Counted from the stretch's first letter, positions 1 to 12,222 are shown. The stretch is 64,000 nucleotides of DNA from Marsupella aquatica (GCA_973895155.1 OZ316898.1:20956001-21020000); one strand, 5' to 3'. The notes: generated from the sequence alone by a model not told the origin. Made by a program: numbers and translations.

Positions 1-1
1 T

Positions 2-549
2 ACCAGGAGACCTCTTGATTTGAGGATTCAAGAAGGTCATACCACAGATAGCTCACAGATACAGGCACAAGCTATTTTGACTAAGGCAGAGTCATATGAT
101 GTGTTGGTGGGATGTACAGTGCTCTACCCCATGGGATTTATTCTTGATTTTTGGGAGGAATCAGTGTCATATAGACCTGATTGGCAATCAGGAGATGCTC
201 GATTGAGCAAATTGCCAGTGAGATTTAGTGGACCTGTGGGAGACCCTATATCCACACCATTGTCTTTGGCAGCATTCAGTGGTGTAATTGCTGGACCTGA
301 TGATTTGCTTGAGGGTAATGCGCATGCAGCAGATGTTCCGCCATTGGAGGAGTCTCATGAGGAGCACATCATGCGAGGATTACCTGTTGGCAGTGTTGTG
401 CCACCAGTGTGGGGCACTACACAGGCCTTGTCACAGGCAGCAGCACAATTGGTACATGATGCATGGCGTCATGCTTTTACACCACAGTCAGGAGTAGAGC
501 AGTCTCTTGCAGATGGACCTGTGACTCTTTCACCATTGGATACCACTCC
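2..549 (+). pseudogene. Left arm of ancient Ty3 polyprotein: protease C-terminus and linker
   Basis: The frame is open from base 2 to the insertion point at 549. The start lies outside the window. Residues near 75-200 nt (YDVLVG, YPMGFILDF, KLPVRF) fit the C-terminal half of a Ty3 retropepsin, where a YDxLxG strand is followed by a hydrophobic strand and a PVxF exit. The catalytic Asp would lie upstream. The rest is a low-complexity, acidic and Pro-rich linker of about 110 residues. After removing two later insertions, the frame runs on through 7490-7517 to the methyltransferase at 33878 without a shift, which is the main reason for assigning it to that element. One TAG (7500-7502) lies at the junction. 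Protease assignment is moderate because only half the domain is visible. Confidence 0.6.
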
Positions 550-926
550 TGTGATGCCTAGCCAAGAATCACTAGGCCAGTGAAGTGGGGAAAACAGAGG
601 TGTACCCTATAAACACATCAATATAGTAACAAAAACAAGGAAAATATAAACAACTAAGGGTGACTATGGAACCCGGGCCGAGGCTGGAGGTGAGGACATC
701 GGGGAAGAGAACATGATTAGGGTTAGGGCGCGGTAAGCATCGGCGGCTAGGGGTAACCAATGAGAGGAAAAACCAGAGGAAGAGAGGGGTAAGGACTGCT
801 CGCGAGGAATGGTGGTTCATTTGCAAGCACAAATGGGGCAGACGACTACGGAAGGTGAACTACTGTCAGCTGCTTAGGCAAGCACTCTAGGCGGGAGCAG
901 ATACCAACGATCAACTCAAAGAGGGT

Positions 927-2030
927 ATGAGCAACGTCAATCAAGTAGCACATTTTTGGGGATGCCTGTTCGAACGGGCAACTGAGTACGTTAGGACTTA
1001 TGAGGACGAAGAATCAGAGAGAGCAGCTCGAGAACGGCAGGAGCTCGCTCGACTATGGGAGCTGCAGAAGTCTGCCTTCTTAGGAGGAGAACTCATCAAG
1101 GCCGAGTTCTTGTGGACTCCTACTGCCAATCAGCTCGATGACCTTCTATTTTGCGAAGACAGAATCGTCGGCATTTGGGAAGCCATCAACCGCTACAACA
1201 ACGCGCACTGGGAGTTGAAGGGTAGCACGGAGGGGTGGACGAAGGCAACTATGCTAGGAGAAACATCCACGGCAACCGAGATGAAGAGGAAAGGAAACAA
1301 CACCAAAGAGGCCACCCCGGCAAAAAGAACAAGGTCGGCGACACCAAGGAAGCCAGTAGAGGAGCAGAATAGGAGGCAGGTAGAAGCCAAAGAGGAGGAG
1401 GTCGATCCCATCAATGCCATTCCAACAAAGGATGACACTTGGAAAGGCTGGGTGGTGACCCTACCAGAGGAAGTGCAATTACATTTTGCACGGGAGGAGG
1501 ATGCATGCTTTACGGCCATGCAGACCAAGAAGTACCAGGATTTCATGGCCGGATCCGGCTTGGAAGCCTTTGTAAGATTACCATGGCTGAAGCCAGAGGT
1601 GCCGGACTTAGACTTATTAGAATTCGTGGGATCATGGGAACCCAAGACCAACTCCACGAGGGTGTATGGGAAGGATTTCTATCTCACTCCCCGGGTGATT
1701 GCCGAGGTGTTTGGCTTGCCGATGGGTAATAAGACCAAGGTTGATACCAGGAAGACCTTACCTGACAAGGAGTTCCGGTCGTTCCCAAGACCATCAACGA
1801 AGAATGGCTTCTTCCGGAACACCTGCACCAACTCGCACATCGGAGAGATGATCGATTTCTTGCGGGTGACCATGCATTGTAACTTGCCGAGGGCAGAGAT
1901 CGGCAAGGCTCAGGTCTACCTGGCAGAAAGGCCAGACCCAAGCCGGGATTACAACGGGTACCTCCTCAACCAATTGAAGAAGATCTTGAAGGAGGAACAG
2001 CAGGTGATCGGCGTGAGAAGCGTGTCCCGG
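927..2030 (+). pseudogene. LTR-encoded globular/coiled-coil protein, N-terminal part, copy A0
   Basis: This is the N-terminal part of the protein encoded by the giant LTR family, about 368 codons, starting at the conserved MSNVNQ methionine. An in-frame TAG (888-890) lies just upstream, which argues that this ATG rather than an earlier one is the real start. It holds a charged N-terminus, a basic NLS-like stretch and most of the globular block (KDFYLTP, AEVFGLP, NGFFRNTCTN, LNQLKKILKEE). The frame is cut by the insertion at 2031. Over 1671-2012 it differs from the intact copy (30358-30699) by 15 silent and 3 amino-acid-changing codons out of 114, a sign of past purifying selection. Confidence 0.8.
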
Positions 2031-4524
2031 TGTCCGGGGACCAGTTTAAAGCAGTATAAAAGTAGACTTTTTAATACTTTTAGGGACTTGGATTTTCATA
2101 GTATTTCCTTAAGTTGGTTTAATCTTTCTTAATCCTAATCAGTTTCCATTTTAAATATGAAATTACACTAAGCTATTTTAACCTAAAACAATAACTTTCT
2201 ACTTTCATCTAAATTCGATGCATCACTCACATTTCCATAACAATTAAACATTTTTACCACAAGAGCATTTTATCATTTTGATCACATAAAATAATTCAAA
2301 CTCAACTTTTTATTTCAATCATTTTCAAAATATGAAGTTTGGTTCGGGTTTACAAAGTGTTTTTCGGTGGCTAATCTCCTAATTCAGGTCTCTCTACTAA
2401 ACTCAGCTCAATCATCAGGTCAGGTCTTGGTCTCAAGCTCATTGATGGTTTCCCCCAAACATGTTGGACACAATTTTAGTCTCCGCCGAGCTTCCTTCAC
2501 GTTGTCGTTCCTCTTACACTCTTCTTCTTGGCTCTTCTTCCTTTGCTCCTCAAGTTTCCAGTCCCATAGCAAAAAGAATTTACGGCCGCTATCCTCATAC
2601 CCCATGGCAACGGACTATCCCTAACCTAAAGATGGATCCAATCACCGGGTTCCACTCGTCGAATGTAGTCAACTTCCTTATTCTAAATTCACAACACAAC
2701 TTCAAACCTAAGGTGGTCGGGATGATCCATAATTCAAGTTGAAACTTCTTTACTAATTTCATAAATGGCTCATTTTTCTCCTTGTAGCACCCTAGAAGTT
2801 GAGTTCAGCAAAAATAAGTTAATCCAATGGCTCTTTTAACCTCCAATCCTTGATCTCCCTTTCTGCAGCTTGTTTCCCTCTTCTGAATTCTGAACTCTTC
2901 TTATTCATCTCCCGTGGTATGTATCCATCATTTAACCTTCCTTATGAACATTTTTATCAATGGTAAACTCACCTCTTTCCCTTTTCTTTTGTTCAAACTC
3001 AGCTTGCTTAGCTCACATTAGTCTCAGTATAGTTCTCAATGAGTTCCGTTCTTTACTGTTCTCTTTTGTCCTCTGTTCAACAATGTTCATTACTGTTCTG
3101 AGATTTTCTGATAGACCTTCTTTTCAAGTCCCATAGCCTACTTCGTTTGAAACAAAAGTAATCCGTCCATCACTTTGCGAAGCGTGGCCATTCCCTTCCT
3201 TTCACCTCCTTTTTCTGTGCTTCCCTAAGCCACTGGCGTTCTACTCACTTTCGACTTCTCTGCCAACGTTCGATTAATGTCTTCTCCTCTCATCCGTTTC
3301 ACTATCGTCCCTCAGATTCGATTCGAAAACAGCCGGAGAAGATTCAAATCAACCATGTTCTTCCGTCTCTCTCAGCCGATCATCGCTCTCATTTCAGCTC
3401 ACGATTGCCATCTTGCCCTGCACTCTCTGATCGGTCAAAAGCTTCAATAACACTGCTAATTGACGTCTTCGGGAGCAATCTTGCTGTGTAGTCCTTTGCG
3501 TCTAGCAGTCCAGTCTCTCTTTTCATCAGCCTGATCTCTTCTTTTACTCCATCTCAATTCTTGCCAGCCAAAAAACTGCTGCTGAATTCAGCCGGTCCTT
3601 GTTTCACTCCATCTTGATTTTTCATTATTCGCCCGGTCTTTGCACTTCCTTGCTTCCAAAATCCCACGAATAATCTCTCTCAAAAACTGTTGACATTCGA
3701 TTGCTTCTTCTCAATCATTCAAGAGATCTTTTAATAGCTTTAACATTCAGCAGCGCTCACCCTGTTCATCCAAAAAACGAGATCTCCTTGTTCATTTGAG
3801 AAAATCCTCCACAGCCCTTCCTTATCATTCGAGAGAATCCACCACACAGCTCCCATGTTCTGCCGCTCGCGCACTTGTCATCTTTTCTTCTCAATCATTC
3901 CACGAATAATCTCTAAATGAAACTGTCAACATTCGACTGCTTTGTTCTCACTTTCTCCGAACCTCCATCGCGTACAACAGCCTTCACTCCAGAATTCCCA
4001 AAAAATTCATCCCTGCCACGACCATTCTTCTCCACCAAATATAGCTTGTTCACCCCGAAGATCTCCTAACAGGTCTTACGATCGGCAACACTTCCCCTTT
4101 TTCATTCACTTCCCAAATCTTCCAATAATCACACGACACTCTGCCAACATTCGGCCGTTTTCCTTATCTCCCTCCTGAACCTCGATTGCGCCTCACTCTC
4201 CTTTCCTCTACTCCTCGCGAACTTCCTCCCTAACTTCCTTCTTTGATCGACCATTATTTTCCTCCCGATCCTCCTCTTCGCGTCTCACTTTGAATCTGAC
4301 CCTTATGAAATGTGCTCACAGGATGCCACGTGTCTCAACCACAATAATTGTCTCTATTTCCTTAAGTCTAAGCTTCAACTTTCACTTGTTTTATTCCTCT
4401 TTTGTCTTTTTGAACTTTCTCCAACACAACAAAACTCACACCAAAACTGAATCCCTTCACCAAATATTTCCAACTCAAGAATAAGGCCTTCACTTCCTTT
4501 CCTCTATTATCCATCCCGACGACA
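2031..4524. mobile_element. Solo LTR-like insertion X, 2.5 kb
   Basis: The segment starts TGTCCGGGG and ends CCGACGACA (TGTC...GACA termini) and interrupts the A0 LTR, whose homology resumes exactly at 4525. A 4-bp direct repeat CCGG flanks it (2027-2030 and 4525-4528). The plus strand is pyrimidine-rich, with no ORF that resembles a known protein. Two related stretches near 3661-3720 and 3888-3950 (both containing CACGAATAATCTCT) show an internal duplication. No second copy of the ends is present inside, so it is best read as a solo LTR. Orientation is undetermined. Confidence 0.65.
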
Positions 4525-5256
4525 CCGGCTTGGCTATCACATGCTGCTGTTGTGCCGTTATGCCCAAAGTCAAATCTTTGCCCTAGTACTTCCCCTATCG
4601 GCAAGGGCACCGGAGGAGGTTTTGGAGCAGAGGCCAGCAACAGAAGAACCCAACCAGCCTGCCAGTCCTACGATCGAGCAGATGTTTCGGCCAAGGAAAG
4701 AAGAGTTACCGATGCAGCAATCAGGCATGCAGAATCTGCTCAAATTGCTGGAGAAGGAGAGAACGGCACCGGCAATGGCAACGGCACTGGTACAGGACAC
4801 TGCCCCAGAGGCCGGCCTAAGCCGAATCAGGAGGGAAAACCCCTTTACCGGAGTCAAGGAGAGAAGGAGGCCGGAACACAAGCCGGGAGTTTGAATGTAT
4901 GTGGGAGCCTCAAGCCCCGAATCGGAGGCAGAGCAGCCTAAGGCTCCTTCCCACGGAAAGCAGAGGGAGAGGACAGCTTGGAAACCAGAGGAGGAACTAG
5001 AGCCCATGATCTATGAGGCAGTTTTCACGGCAAGACCAGGGGAACAGAGGGGGAAGCCGAGAGTCCAAGCAGTGGAGGAGGCGGTGGAGGACTACAACAA
5101 TGATAACTCCGGCTATGGGTCGGATCATCATGTTCCAGGAGTAAGGACCTATGGCCGGTTTATCCCCACGCTTCCACGAGTAGTTCGAGGGGACCCCACC
5201 CAGCAAAGTAGCCCCGAGTCTCCCCCACCAGAGGTTGCTCCCTCGAGCTTTGACGG
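4525..5256 (+). pseudogene. LTR-encoded protein, middle part, copy A0
   Basis: This continues the LTR-encoded protein after insertion X. It matches the young LTR from the GYHMPLLCRYA region into the Pro/Glu-rich linker (PTIEQ, FRPRKEELPMQQ, RENPF, MYVGASS, VPGVRTYGRF, PTLPRVVRGDP). The frame shifts near 4890, so it no longer reads as one ORF. It is cut at 5256 by insertion Y. Confidence 0.75.
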
Positions 5257-7000
5257 TGTCGTGAAGTCCGTGGGCGATGTCAGGAAAGCCCGGGCTTCTG
5301 TCTGTCGGAAGAACAATGTGCTACGACGTGCTAATAAAACACTACGATCATTACCCGAAATCGTTCAATTGTCATGGGAACAACGAATGGAATCGGGGAT
5401 GAAATGATCATGGTATATGCCGACTCCCCAAAGTTTCTGATGATGAAGGCTCAAAACTCAGTTTTTTGGCGACATATCACCCGAACATTACAATCTATAC
5501 TAAAATTAGGCCTAGGAACTCTATTGAGGTCCATCTTGTAATTTAGAATCACGGTACAAGCTTCTTGAACATAGGAAATTCACCTACGGTTGTTAATTTC
5601 CTTTGTACCATATCAAACAAGCCAAGTATTTACTATCCTATCATCCCTCAAAGGTTCGAGTCAAAACTCTATCTCCATCAATAGGTACAAAGAACAATGG
5701 TGGACCTATCTAGATTGCAGGCTACGAAGACCCTGTCACCGTCACCATACTATATATCTCACTTAAAGATAGATATACCCTCAAAACTTTTTCCTAGGCA
5801 TGACATAGCTTCTTATCTATTTCCAGGATTTTTTTTATAAATATGCATCTTATTCTAGGAAAATATTATAAGCAATATTCAAACTCAGAAAAATATGGTT
5901 CTATTTGAGCATAATCTAAACCTTCAAGTCATCATAACTTTCTAGTATTATACCAAAATCAAGTGATTCCAAAAGCAAACTTGGTGTGCTCATCAAGGTG
6001 ATCAAAGTTAGAATACTATTTTCCTAAGAAAAATATATCATAATAATTTCCTATATAGTACAACCTTTACTATTTAATAACTTTCTAACAATGTCACATC
6101 CCTAGCTTCCAAGCACATTCTATGAATTCTTATACTCCCCACACTATTCTTGCACATAAGTTTGGAATAACAAAGAAACTCACCATGCCACCCCCAAGGG
6201 GCAGGCCTCTTATTTATAGTGCTTTGGAGGGGTAATGACTCACCCCTTTGGTACACATGGTCCAATAATATTTGAACATGTAAACAACAAGGTGTTTGGA
6301 TGCTATTGGGCATGTTTCCATGCGTATCCTCCTTTCGACACCTAATTGGCCATGTGTTTGATTCTAAATGGACATGCAACCATGCAAGGCCTTTTTACAC
6401 ATGTATGCCACGTATCCCTATATATTTTGCTATATCACAAATCTAGTGGAAAAGTAAAGCCACCTAGTAGGCCTATACTCTAGTTTATGATAATTATTCA
6501 TATAGCCCACAATACTTTATTTAAAAGTGCTTTGTCGTCACTCTAACCCATCATAGGATGCCTAAATTTTGTAACTAGGCATGATGAATCACCAAACTAG
6601 CTATTATGTTAAAATATAAAAACATATAACCCACTTATGTGTATATGTAAGTGTGGGTAAGAACAAAGGTTGAGCGGATTCTTCAACCTCCCGAAGGAAT
6701 CGCACACCAAAGTGATGCACGATGAATTGCCGAAAATAAACTTTCTCCATAACCCAAAACTGAAATTCAATGTGATTTGGAAATCCAACTGGCGCCCCGT
6801 GCACTCCATCCATTGTTGCTTTCTTGCCTTAGAGTTGTTGCCTCCTCCTCTCGTTCCTCGTTTCTTTATGAATCGGCAACCCGCTACAAGCATAGGTACC
6901 CGACTTATGGTCTTATTTGTCATCTTAAGTCGAGATGTTGCAAACCCAAAATATACCCGTGTAACTTAGGTGTACTATTTGCACCAAAGTTACCACGACA
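5257..7000. mobile_element. Solo LTR-like insertion Y, 1.74 kb
   Basis: It begins TGTCGTG and ends CACGACA, a perfect 7-bp inverted terminus. The 4-bp repeat ACGG flanks it (5253-5256 and 7001-7004), and A0 LTR homology resumes at 7001. It is AT-rich, with no recognisable coding region or internal domain. Size, TG...CA ends and a short target duplication fit a solo LTR. Its sequence differs from insertion X, but both share TGTC/GACA ends and a 4-bp duplication. Confidence 0.65.
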
Positions 7001-7338
7001 ACGGCATAAAGCAGACGGCACAAGATTTTCAGGATCGATTTAGGGAGGAAGAGAAAGCAGCCCTGACACAAGAGAAAGATTTACCAGGAGGAGATTGGCC
7101 GGAGGACATCAGGCGGCTTGCCAAAAAAAGAAGCAACCCTCTTGCCACCATAGAAGAAATCCGCAAGGCGGCTTGGGAACAGAGGCCACGGTGGTTGATG
7201 CCGATGACTTCTACTTACTCCACCTATGCTAAAGATAGAGCCATGGAGTACGGGGAAATGTGTGGAGATCTTGCGCTTAGCATCTTTGGGGAGGAGTTGG
7301 AGCAGGGACCCTTTTTCCAGAGGGAGATGTATACGTGT
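7001..7338 (+). pseudogene. LTR-encoded protein, conserved GDWPEDIRRL block, copy A0
   Basis: This stretch encodes the second conserved block of the LTR protein (LPGGDWPEDIRRLAKK, TSTYSTYAKDRAMEYGEMCGD, IFGEELEQGPFFQRE). It then jumps directly to the 3' noncoding part of the LTR (TGTGTAAAATGTTAATAG). The coiled coil and tail present in the young copies (about 9968-11232 in LTR1) are missing, an internal deletion of about 2 kb. Confidence 0.75.
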
Positions 7339-7484
7339 GTAAAATGTTAATAGTAGTAGAAGGAGAGTTAGCAACGTCCCATGCCGCTAAACCCCGGAAA
7401 CGGCCTCGCCGAGGACAAAACCTACGGGAATCGGCTTGAGCAAGGGAGTTTTCTTGGGTTTGGGGAGCCATGGGACGCACCACA

Positions 7485-7517
7485 ACTCCTATTGCTTGGT
7501 AGTATCCACCGGAGGGT
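7485..7517 (+). other. Island of the ancient Ty3 element between two insertions
   Basis: Thirty-three bases of the ancient polyprotein lie between the target duplication of the A0 LTR (ACTCC, 7485-7489) and that of the young array (AGGGT, 7513-7517). Read in the frame of 2-549 they link to the methyltransferase frame at 33878. A TAG at 7500-7502 interrupts it. Confidence 0.7.
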
Positions 7518-10500
7518 TGTGATGCCTAGACAGGAATCACTCGGCCGGTTAAGTGGGTAAAGCAGGAAGGCACCCTAGGAACACCTTAGTATAGTGACAA
7601 AACAAGGAAAATATAAACAATTAGGGGCAACCATGGAACCCGGGCAGAGGCCGGAGGTAAGGCTGAGGGTGAAAACCCGATTAGGGTTAGGGCGCGTTAA
7701 GCGTCGGCGGCTAGGAAGGATCAACGGGAAGAAGGACCGGCAGAGGAGAGGGGTAAGGAGCGCTTGCAGGAGATGGTGGCTCATTTGCGAGCACGAACTA
7801 GGCAGACGACTACGGGAGGCCAACTACTGTCAGCTGCTTAGGCAAGCACTCGGGGAGAGAGTAGATACCGACGATCAACCTAAGGAGGGTATGAGCAACG
7901 TCAATCAAGCGGCACATTTCTGGGGATGCCTGTTCGAACGGGCAACTGAGTACATCAAGACTTACGAGGACGAGGAGTCAGAAAGGGCAGCTCGAGAACG
8001 GCAGGAGCTCGCTCGATTGTGGGAGCTGTAGAAGACGGCTTTCTTAGGAGGCGAACTCATCAAGGACGAGTTCCTGTGGACGCCTACTTCCAATCAACTC
8101 GACGATCTTCTGTTTTGCAAAGACAGCGTCGTCGGCATCCGAGAGGCCATCAAGAACTGCAACGACATACACTGGGAATTAAAGGGTAGCACGGAAAGGT
8201 GGACCCGGGCAACGGTGCTAGGAGAAACCTCCACGGCAGCAGAGATGAAGAGGAAGGGAGCCGTCAACGATGAAGCCACCCCGGCAAAAAGAACGAGGTC
8301 GGCGGCACCAAAGAAGCCAGCCGAGCAGCAGAGCAGGAGGCAGGGAGAAGCCGAAGAGGAGGAGGTCGATCCCATCAAGGCCATTCCAACCAGGGATGAC
8401 ACCTGGAAGGGCTGGGCGGCAACCCTACCGGTGGAGGTGCAACTACATTTTGCACGGGAGGAGGATGCATGCTTTACGACCATGCAGACCAAGAAGTACC
8501 AAGGCTTCATGGCCGGATCCGGCTTGGAGGCCTTTGTAAGATTACCATGGCTGAAGCCGGAGGTACCGGAGTCAGACCTATTAGAATTCGTGGGGTCATG
8601 GGAACCCGAGACCAATTGCACGAGGATATATGGGAAGGATTTCTATCTTACTCCCAAGGTGATTGCCGAAGTGTTTGGCTTGCCGATGGGCAATAAGACC
8701 AAAGTTGATACCAAGAAGACCTTGCCTGACACGGAGTTCCGGTCGTTCCCCGGGCCATCAACGAAGAATGGCTTCTTCCGGAACACCTGCACCAACCCGC
8801 ACATAGGAGAGATGATCGACTTCTTGCGGGTGACCATGCATTGTAACTTGCCGAGGGCAGAGATCGGCAAAGCACAGGTCTATCTGGCAGAAAGGCCAGA
8901 CCCAAGCCGGGACTACAACGGGTACCTCCTCAACCAATTGAAGAAGATCTTAAAGGAGGAGCAGCAGGTAATCGGCATGGGGAGCGTGTCGCGGCTTGGC
9001 TATCACATGCCGCTGTTGTGCCGGTATGCCAGAGGTCAGACTTTTGCCCCGGTACTTCCCCTGCAGGTAAGGGCACCCGAGGAAGCTCCAACGCCGAGGC
9101 CGTTGGCTGAGAAGCCTCAACCACCTGTTAGTCCTACGATCGAGCAGGTGTTTAGGCCCAGGAAGGAAGACTTGCCGATGCAGCAACCAGGCATGCAAAG
9201 TCTGCTGAAACTACTGGAGAAAGAAAAGAGATCGGCATCGGCAAAAACAATGGCAACGGCAACAATGCAGGACACTACTACAGAGGTAGGCCTACACCGG
9301 CTCACAAGAGAAAACCCCTTTGCTGGAGACAAGGAGAGAATCAGGCCGGAATCCAAGCCAGGTATTCGAATGTACGTGGGAACCTCAAGCTCCGAATCTG
9401 AGGCAGAATTGCCTGAAGCTCCTACCGACGAAGAGGAGAGGGAGAAGCCGGAAATCCAAGAGGTAGAGGAGGCAGTGGAGGACTGCAGCCATGATAATTC
9501 CAGCTATGGGTTGGACCATCACGTTCCAGGAGTAAGGACCTGTGGCCGGTTTGTCCCCACACTTCCAAGGGTAGTGCGAGGGGACCCCAACCAGCAGAGT
9601 AGCCCTGAGTCTCCCCCACCAGATGTTGCTCCCCCGAGCTTCGACGGCATAAAACAGACGGTGCAGGAATTTCAGGAGCGAATCAAGCAGGAGGAAGAGG
9701 CCGCCCTGGCTAAGGAAAAGGATTTACCAGGAGGAGATTGGCCGGAGGACATCAGGCGGCTAGCCGAAAAAGGAAGCAAACCTCTAGCCACGATTGAAGA
9801 GATCCGCAGGACGGCTTGGGAGCAGAGGCCACGATGGGCGATGCCGATCACTTCTACTTACTCCACCTACGCTAAGAATAGAGCCATGGAGTATGGTGAG
9901 ATGTGTGGGGAACTTGCGCTCGGCATCTTTGGAGAGGAGTTGGAGGTAGGACCCTTTTTCCATAGGGAGCAGTTGGAGAAGCACCAATTAGAAGAAGCGG
10001 TGGCTTTAGAGAGAAGCAAGAAGGACAAGGTCATTCGGCGGCTTAGGAGGATGGAAGCCGAGATTGAAGATCTAAGGGCGGCCAAGAAAGCCCAAGATGA
10101 ACTGCGGATTAAACGACATGAGCTGAACATCATGCAGGGGCAGTTGGACGCCGCGCAGGCTGATAATCAGAATATCAAGGATAAACTGACTCAGACGCAG
10201 GAAGAGTTGGCCGACACGATCAAAGAAAGGGAAAAGTGGAAGCAAGAGCTGAAGAATACAGAGGAGGCCCACATAACAGCCAACAGCCGGGCCATGGCGG
10301 AGACCCAAAGAAAGGAGTGGGCGTTGAAAGGGGAGCTCGAGAAAATCCGCGGAGCCCTTGAGCAGAAGGAGGTCGAGTTAGGGAAATCCTATCAAGGGAT
10401 TATGGCGCTGCAGCAGGAGCTTGCGTCCCTGACGGCCAGCTTCAAGGCCGACCTAAGGGAGAAGGACGAGATGCTCGAACAGACTTACGCCAAGATGAAC

Positions 10501-12153
10501 CAGATGGAGTCTGTCATCATTGCAGAGCTCGACAAGGAGCTAAGAGCAACCCAGGAGGAGAGGGCTACCTTGAAGAAGGAATTGGAGGAAGCCCACAGGG
10601 AGCAGGAGGAGGCCAAAAACGAGCTGGAGGGGGCACGTAAGGACCTGGATGAAACCCAAGAGGAGTTGGAGGAAATCACGAGGAAGATGGAGAACCTACA
10701 GCGGCGGGCCGACAACCAAACAGAGCGGCTGAAGAAACAAGCCGCAGTATTTAAATGCTTAGCTGCAGCAGGTCCATCTCCCGTTGGGACAAACCAGTTA
10801 CCAAGGGTGGTACTTGCCGAAGGACAAGCCGCGCCACCTGCACCAGTGCCGGAAGTAAGTGGGAAGGGGAAGGGACCAGCTGCCGAGCCACCAACGAAGA
10901 AGAGGCGGAAACCTTCAGGGTCAAGGAGTAATACGACTTCACAGGCCGTGGTGATCAAGGAGGTAGACCCAGCACCGACCCCAGACAGGGTCACGGCTAA
11001 GGATCCAACTACCCTAGGGGAAGGGGAGGCCGAAGCCGTGGGAGTGGCTGAAGCCGAAGCCGTGGGTATTGCCGAGGCCGGTGTCGAGGCTGAAGCCGAA
11101 GGTGGACCCAGTCAGGCCGATGGAGAGTTGACTCGGTCAAGGGCAGGTAATCTGTCAGTAGGCGGGCCAACGGCAGTGGCTGAGGAGGAAGTGTTGGGGG
11201 CGTCCATTGAGGATCCACCACCGGTGTCGTGACGGTGCAAGGGCGCCGTTCCTTTTAGGGAGGGCGGACGTGGAGGGAGGAGGCGTGAGTGGGCAGGGCG
11301 GGCACGGATCTCCACGTTTAGGATTAGGATCAGAACCAGGAGCGGCCCTGACACTTAGCTTAGTGGGATTGCGGTCCCACTGGTAGGAGCAACACTTGTG
11401 CTCCTGCCTTGCTGTACATAGGTAGATTCGGGCAAGTAGATTACTGTTAAGTAGATTAGGCTTACGATGCAAAGAATGGCGGATCCACTACCAGGATAAG
11501 TACCTGGGCAGCGGGGAGCTCAGGGCCTCTTCTTTAGCAAGTTTTTAGTTTGCACCAGCCGGGCTGGGATCAAGTAGTACGAGAAGCTCTCGGTTAGTCA
11601 TACAGTGACCCTTGTGTATATTCATGTTTCCTCATGCCTAAGAGCTGAATAGAGTTGGCCTCACGGCTTAGTTCGCAGAACTTGTGTATGAGATGTACTG
11701 TTTGTATGGCAAGTGCATGGTATGACTCAGTCAGAATGAGTCATTTTGCTATTTGTGTGTCGCATTAACTTGTGTGAAGAGTGCCCACATCAACAGAAGG
11801 AAGGAAAGTAAGCAGGGGAGTGAGAGTTGGATGTGTCGAGCTGAGAGAGGTCTTAGCGGCTTAACCAAGCCTATTGGGGATCATTCCGGCGGCGGAATCC
11901 AAACATACCTAACAAGACGGAGGGGAAGACAGGGGAAGACAGGGGAAGGCCTATATTAGGCCGGCTACGTATCTCATGACCCGATGAAGGATCTGTCCAG
12001 TATATGTGTGTAAAATGTTAATAGTAGTAGTAGAAGGTTAGCAGCGTCCCATGCCGCTAAGCCGCGGAAACGGCCTCGCCAAGCACGAAACCTGCGGGAA
12101 TCGGCTTGAGCTGGGGGGTTTCTTGGGTTTAGGGAGCCATGGGACGCACCACA
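7518..12153 (+). repeat. Giant LTR1 (5' end of array)
   Basis: TGTGATGCCTAG...GCACCACA. The first two thirds hold the LTR ORF. From 11233 on it is noncoding. That part contains three tandem AGGGGAAGAC units near 11931 and an AT-rich TGTGTAAAATGTTAATAG block near 12005. Near 7681 there is a TTAGGGTTAGGG stretch that is also found in the other LTR copies. Preceded by the target duplication AGGGT. Confidence 0.92.
7891..11232 (+). pseudogene. LTR-encoded globular/coiled-coil protein, LTR1 copy, one nonsense codon
   Basis: Same protein as the intact LTR3 copy (29614-32955). The only disabling change is TAG at 8029-8031 where LTR3 has CAG. The frame then stays open to 11230. A downstream ATG (8215) could start an N-terminally shortened product of about 1,005 residues that keeps the globular block, linker, coiled coil and tail. 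LTR1 also has private changes such as AAG for AGG near 8713 and ACG for AAG near 8731. Whether the shortened product is made cannot be told from sequence. Confidence 0.8.
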
Positions 12154-12175
12154 TTTTTGGCGCTAGATGGAGGGG
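12154..12175 (+). other. Primer-binding site region, internal copy 1 (same at 23016-23037)
   Basis: Directly after the LTR end lies TTTTTGGCGCTAGATGG followed by a G-rich run. The TGG start is what a tRNA 3' CCA would pair with. The first bases TGGCGC are shared with primer sites of many plant Ty3 elements, but I cannot assign the tRNA species. Confidence 0.55.
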
Positions 12176-12222
12176 GCATTTCTTAAGCCGTGAGATATGA
12201 AGTTAGAACGGAAGCGTAGGTA

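Larger units (their letters stand above)
550..7484 (+). mobile_element. Degenerate giant solo LTR (copy A0) with nested insertions
   Basis: It begins TGTGATGCCTAG and ends GGGACGCACCACA, the same ends as the three young LTRs at 7518-33875. It is flanked by the 5-bp direct repeat ACTCC (545-549 and 7485-7489), so it is a complete solo LTR insertion. No internal domain follows. Homology to the young LTR covers 550-2030, 4525-5256 and 7001-7484. Two other LTR-like insertions fill the gaps. Compared with the young LTR, about 2 kb encoding the coiled coil and tail is deleted at about 7327-7338. It landed inside the linker of the ancient Ty3 polyprotein. Confidence 0.85.

Noticed and set aside
3942-4178. 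Small Pro/Ser/His-rich ORFs in insertion X
   Set aside because: Produced by pyrimidine-rich composition; no domain, no conserved start.
7633-7890. N-terminal Arg-rich extension as the start of the LTR protein
   Set aside because: Older copies A0 and B1 have an in-frame TAG just before the conserved MSNVNQ ATG.
8029-8031. TAG read-through as a designed expression switch in the LTR gene
   Set aside because: The TAG positions differ between LTR1 and LTR2 and are absent from LTR3, so they are private mutations.
10485-10994. Long minus-strand ORFs opposite the coiled coil (also at 21346 and 32208)
   Set aside because: Low-complexity Ser/Ala/Val shadows of the plus-strand Glu/Lys-rich coding sequence.
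12157-12163. TGGCGCTA in the primer-binding site resembles half of the transposon palindrome
   Set aside because: Only a half-site, in an unrelated element, and explained by the primer-binding role.
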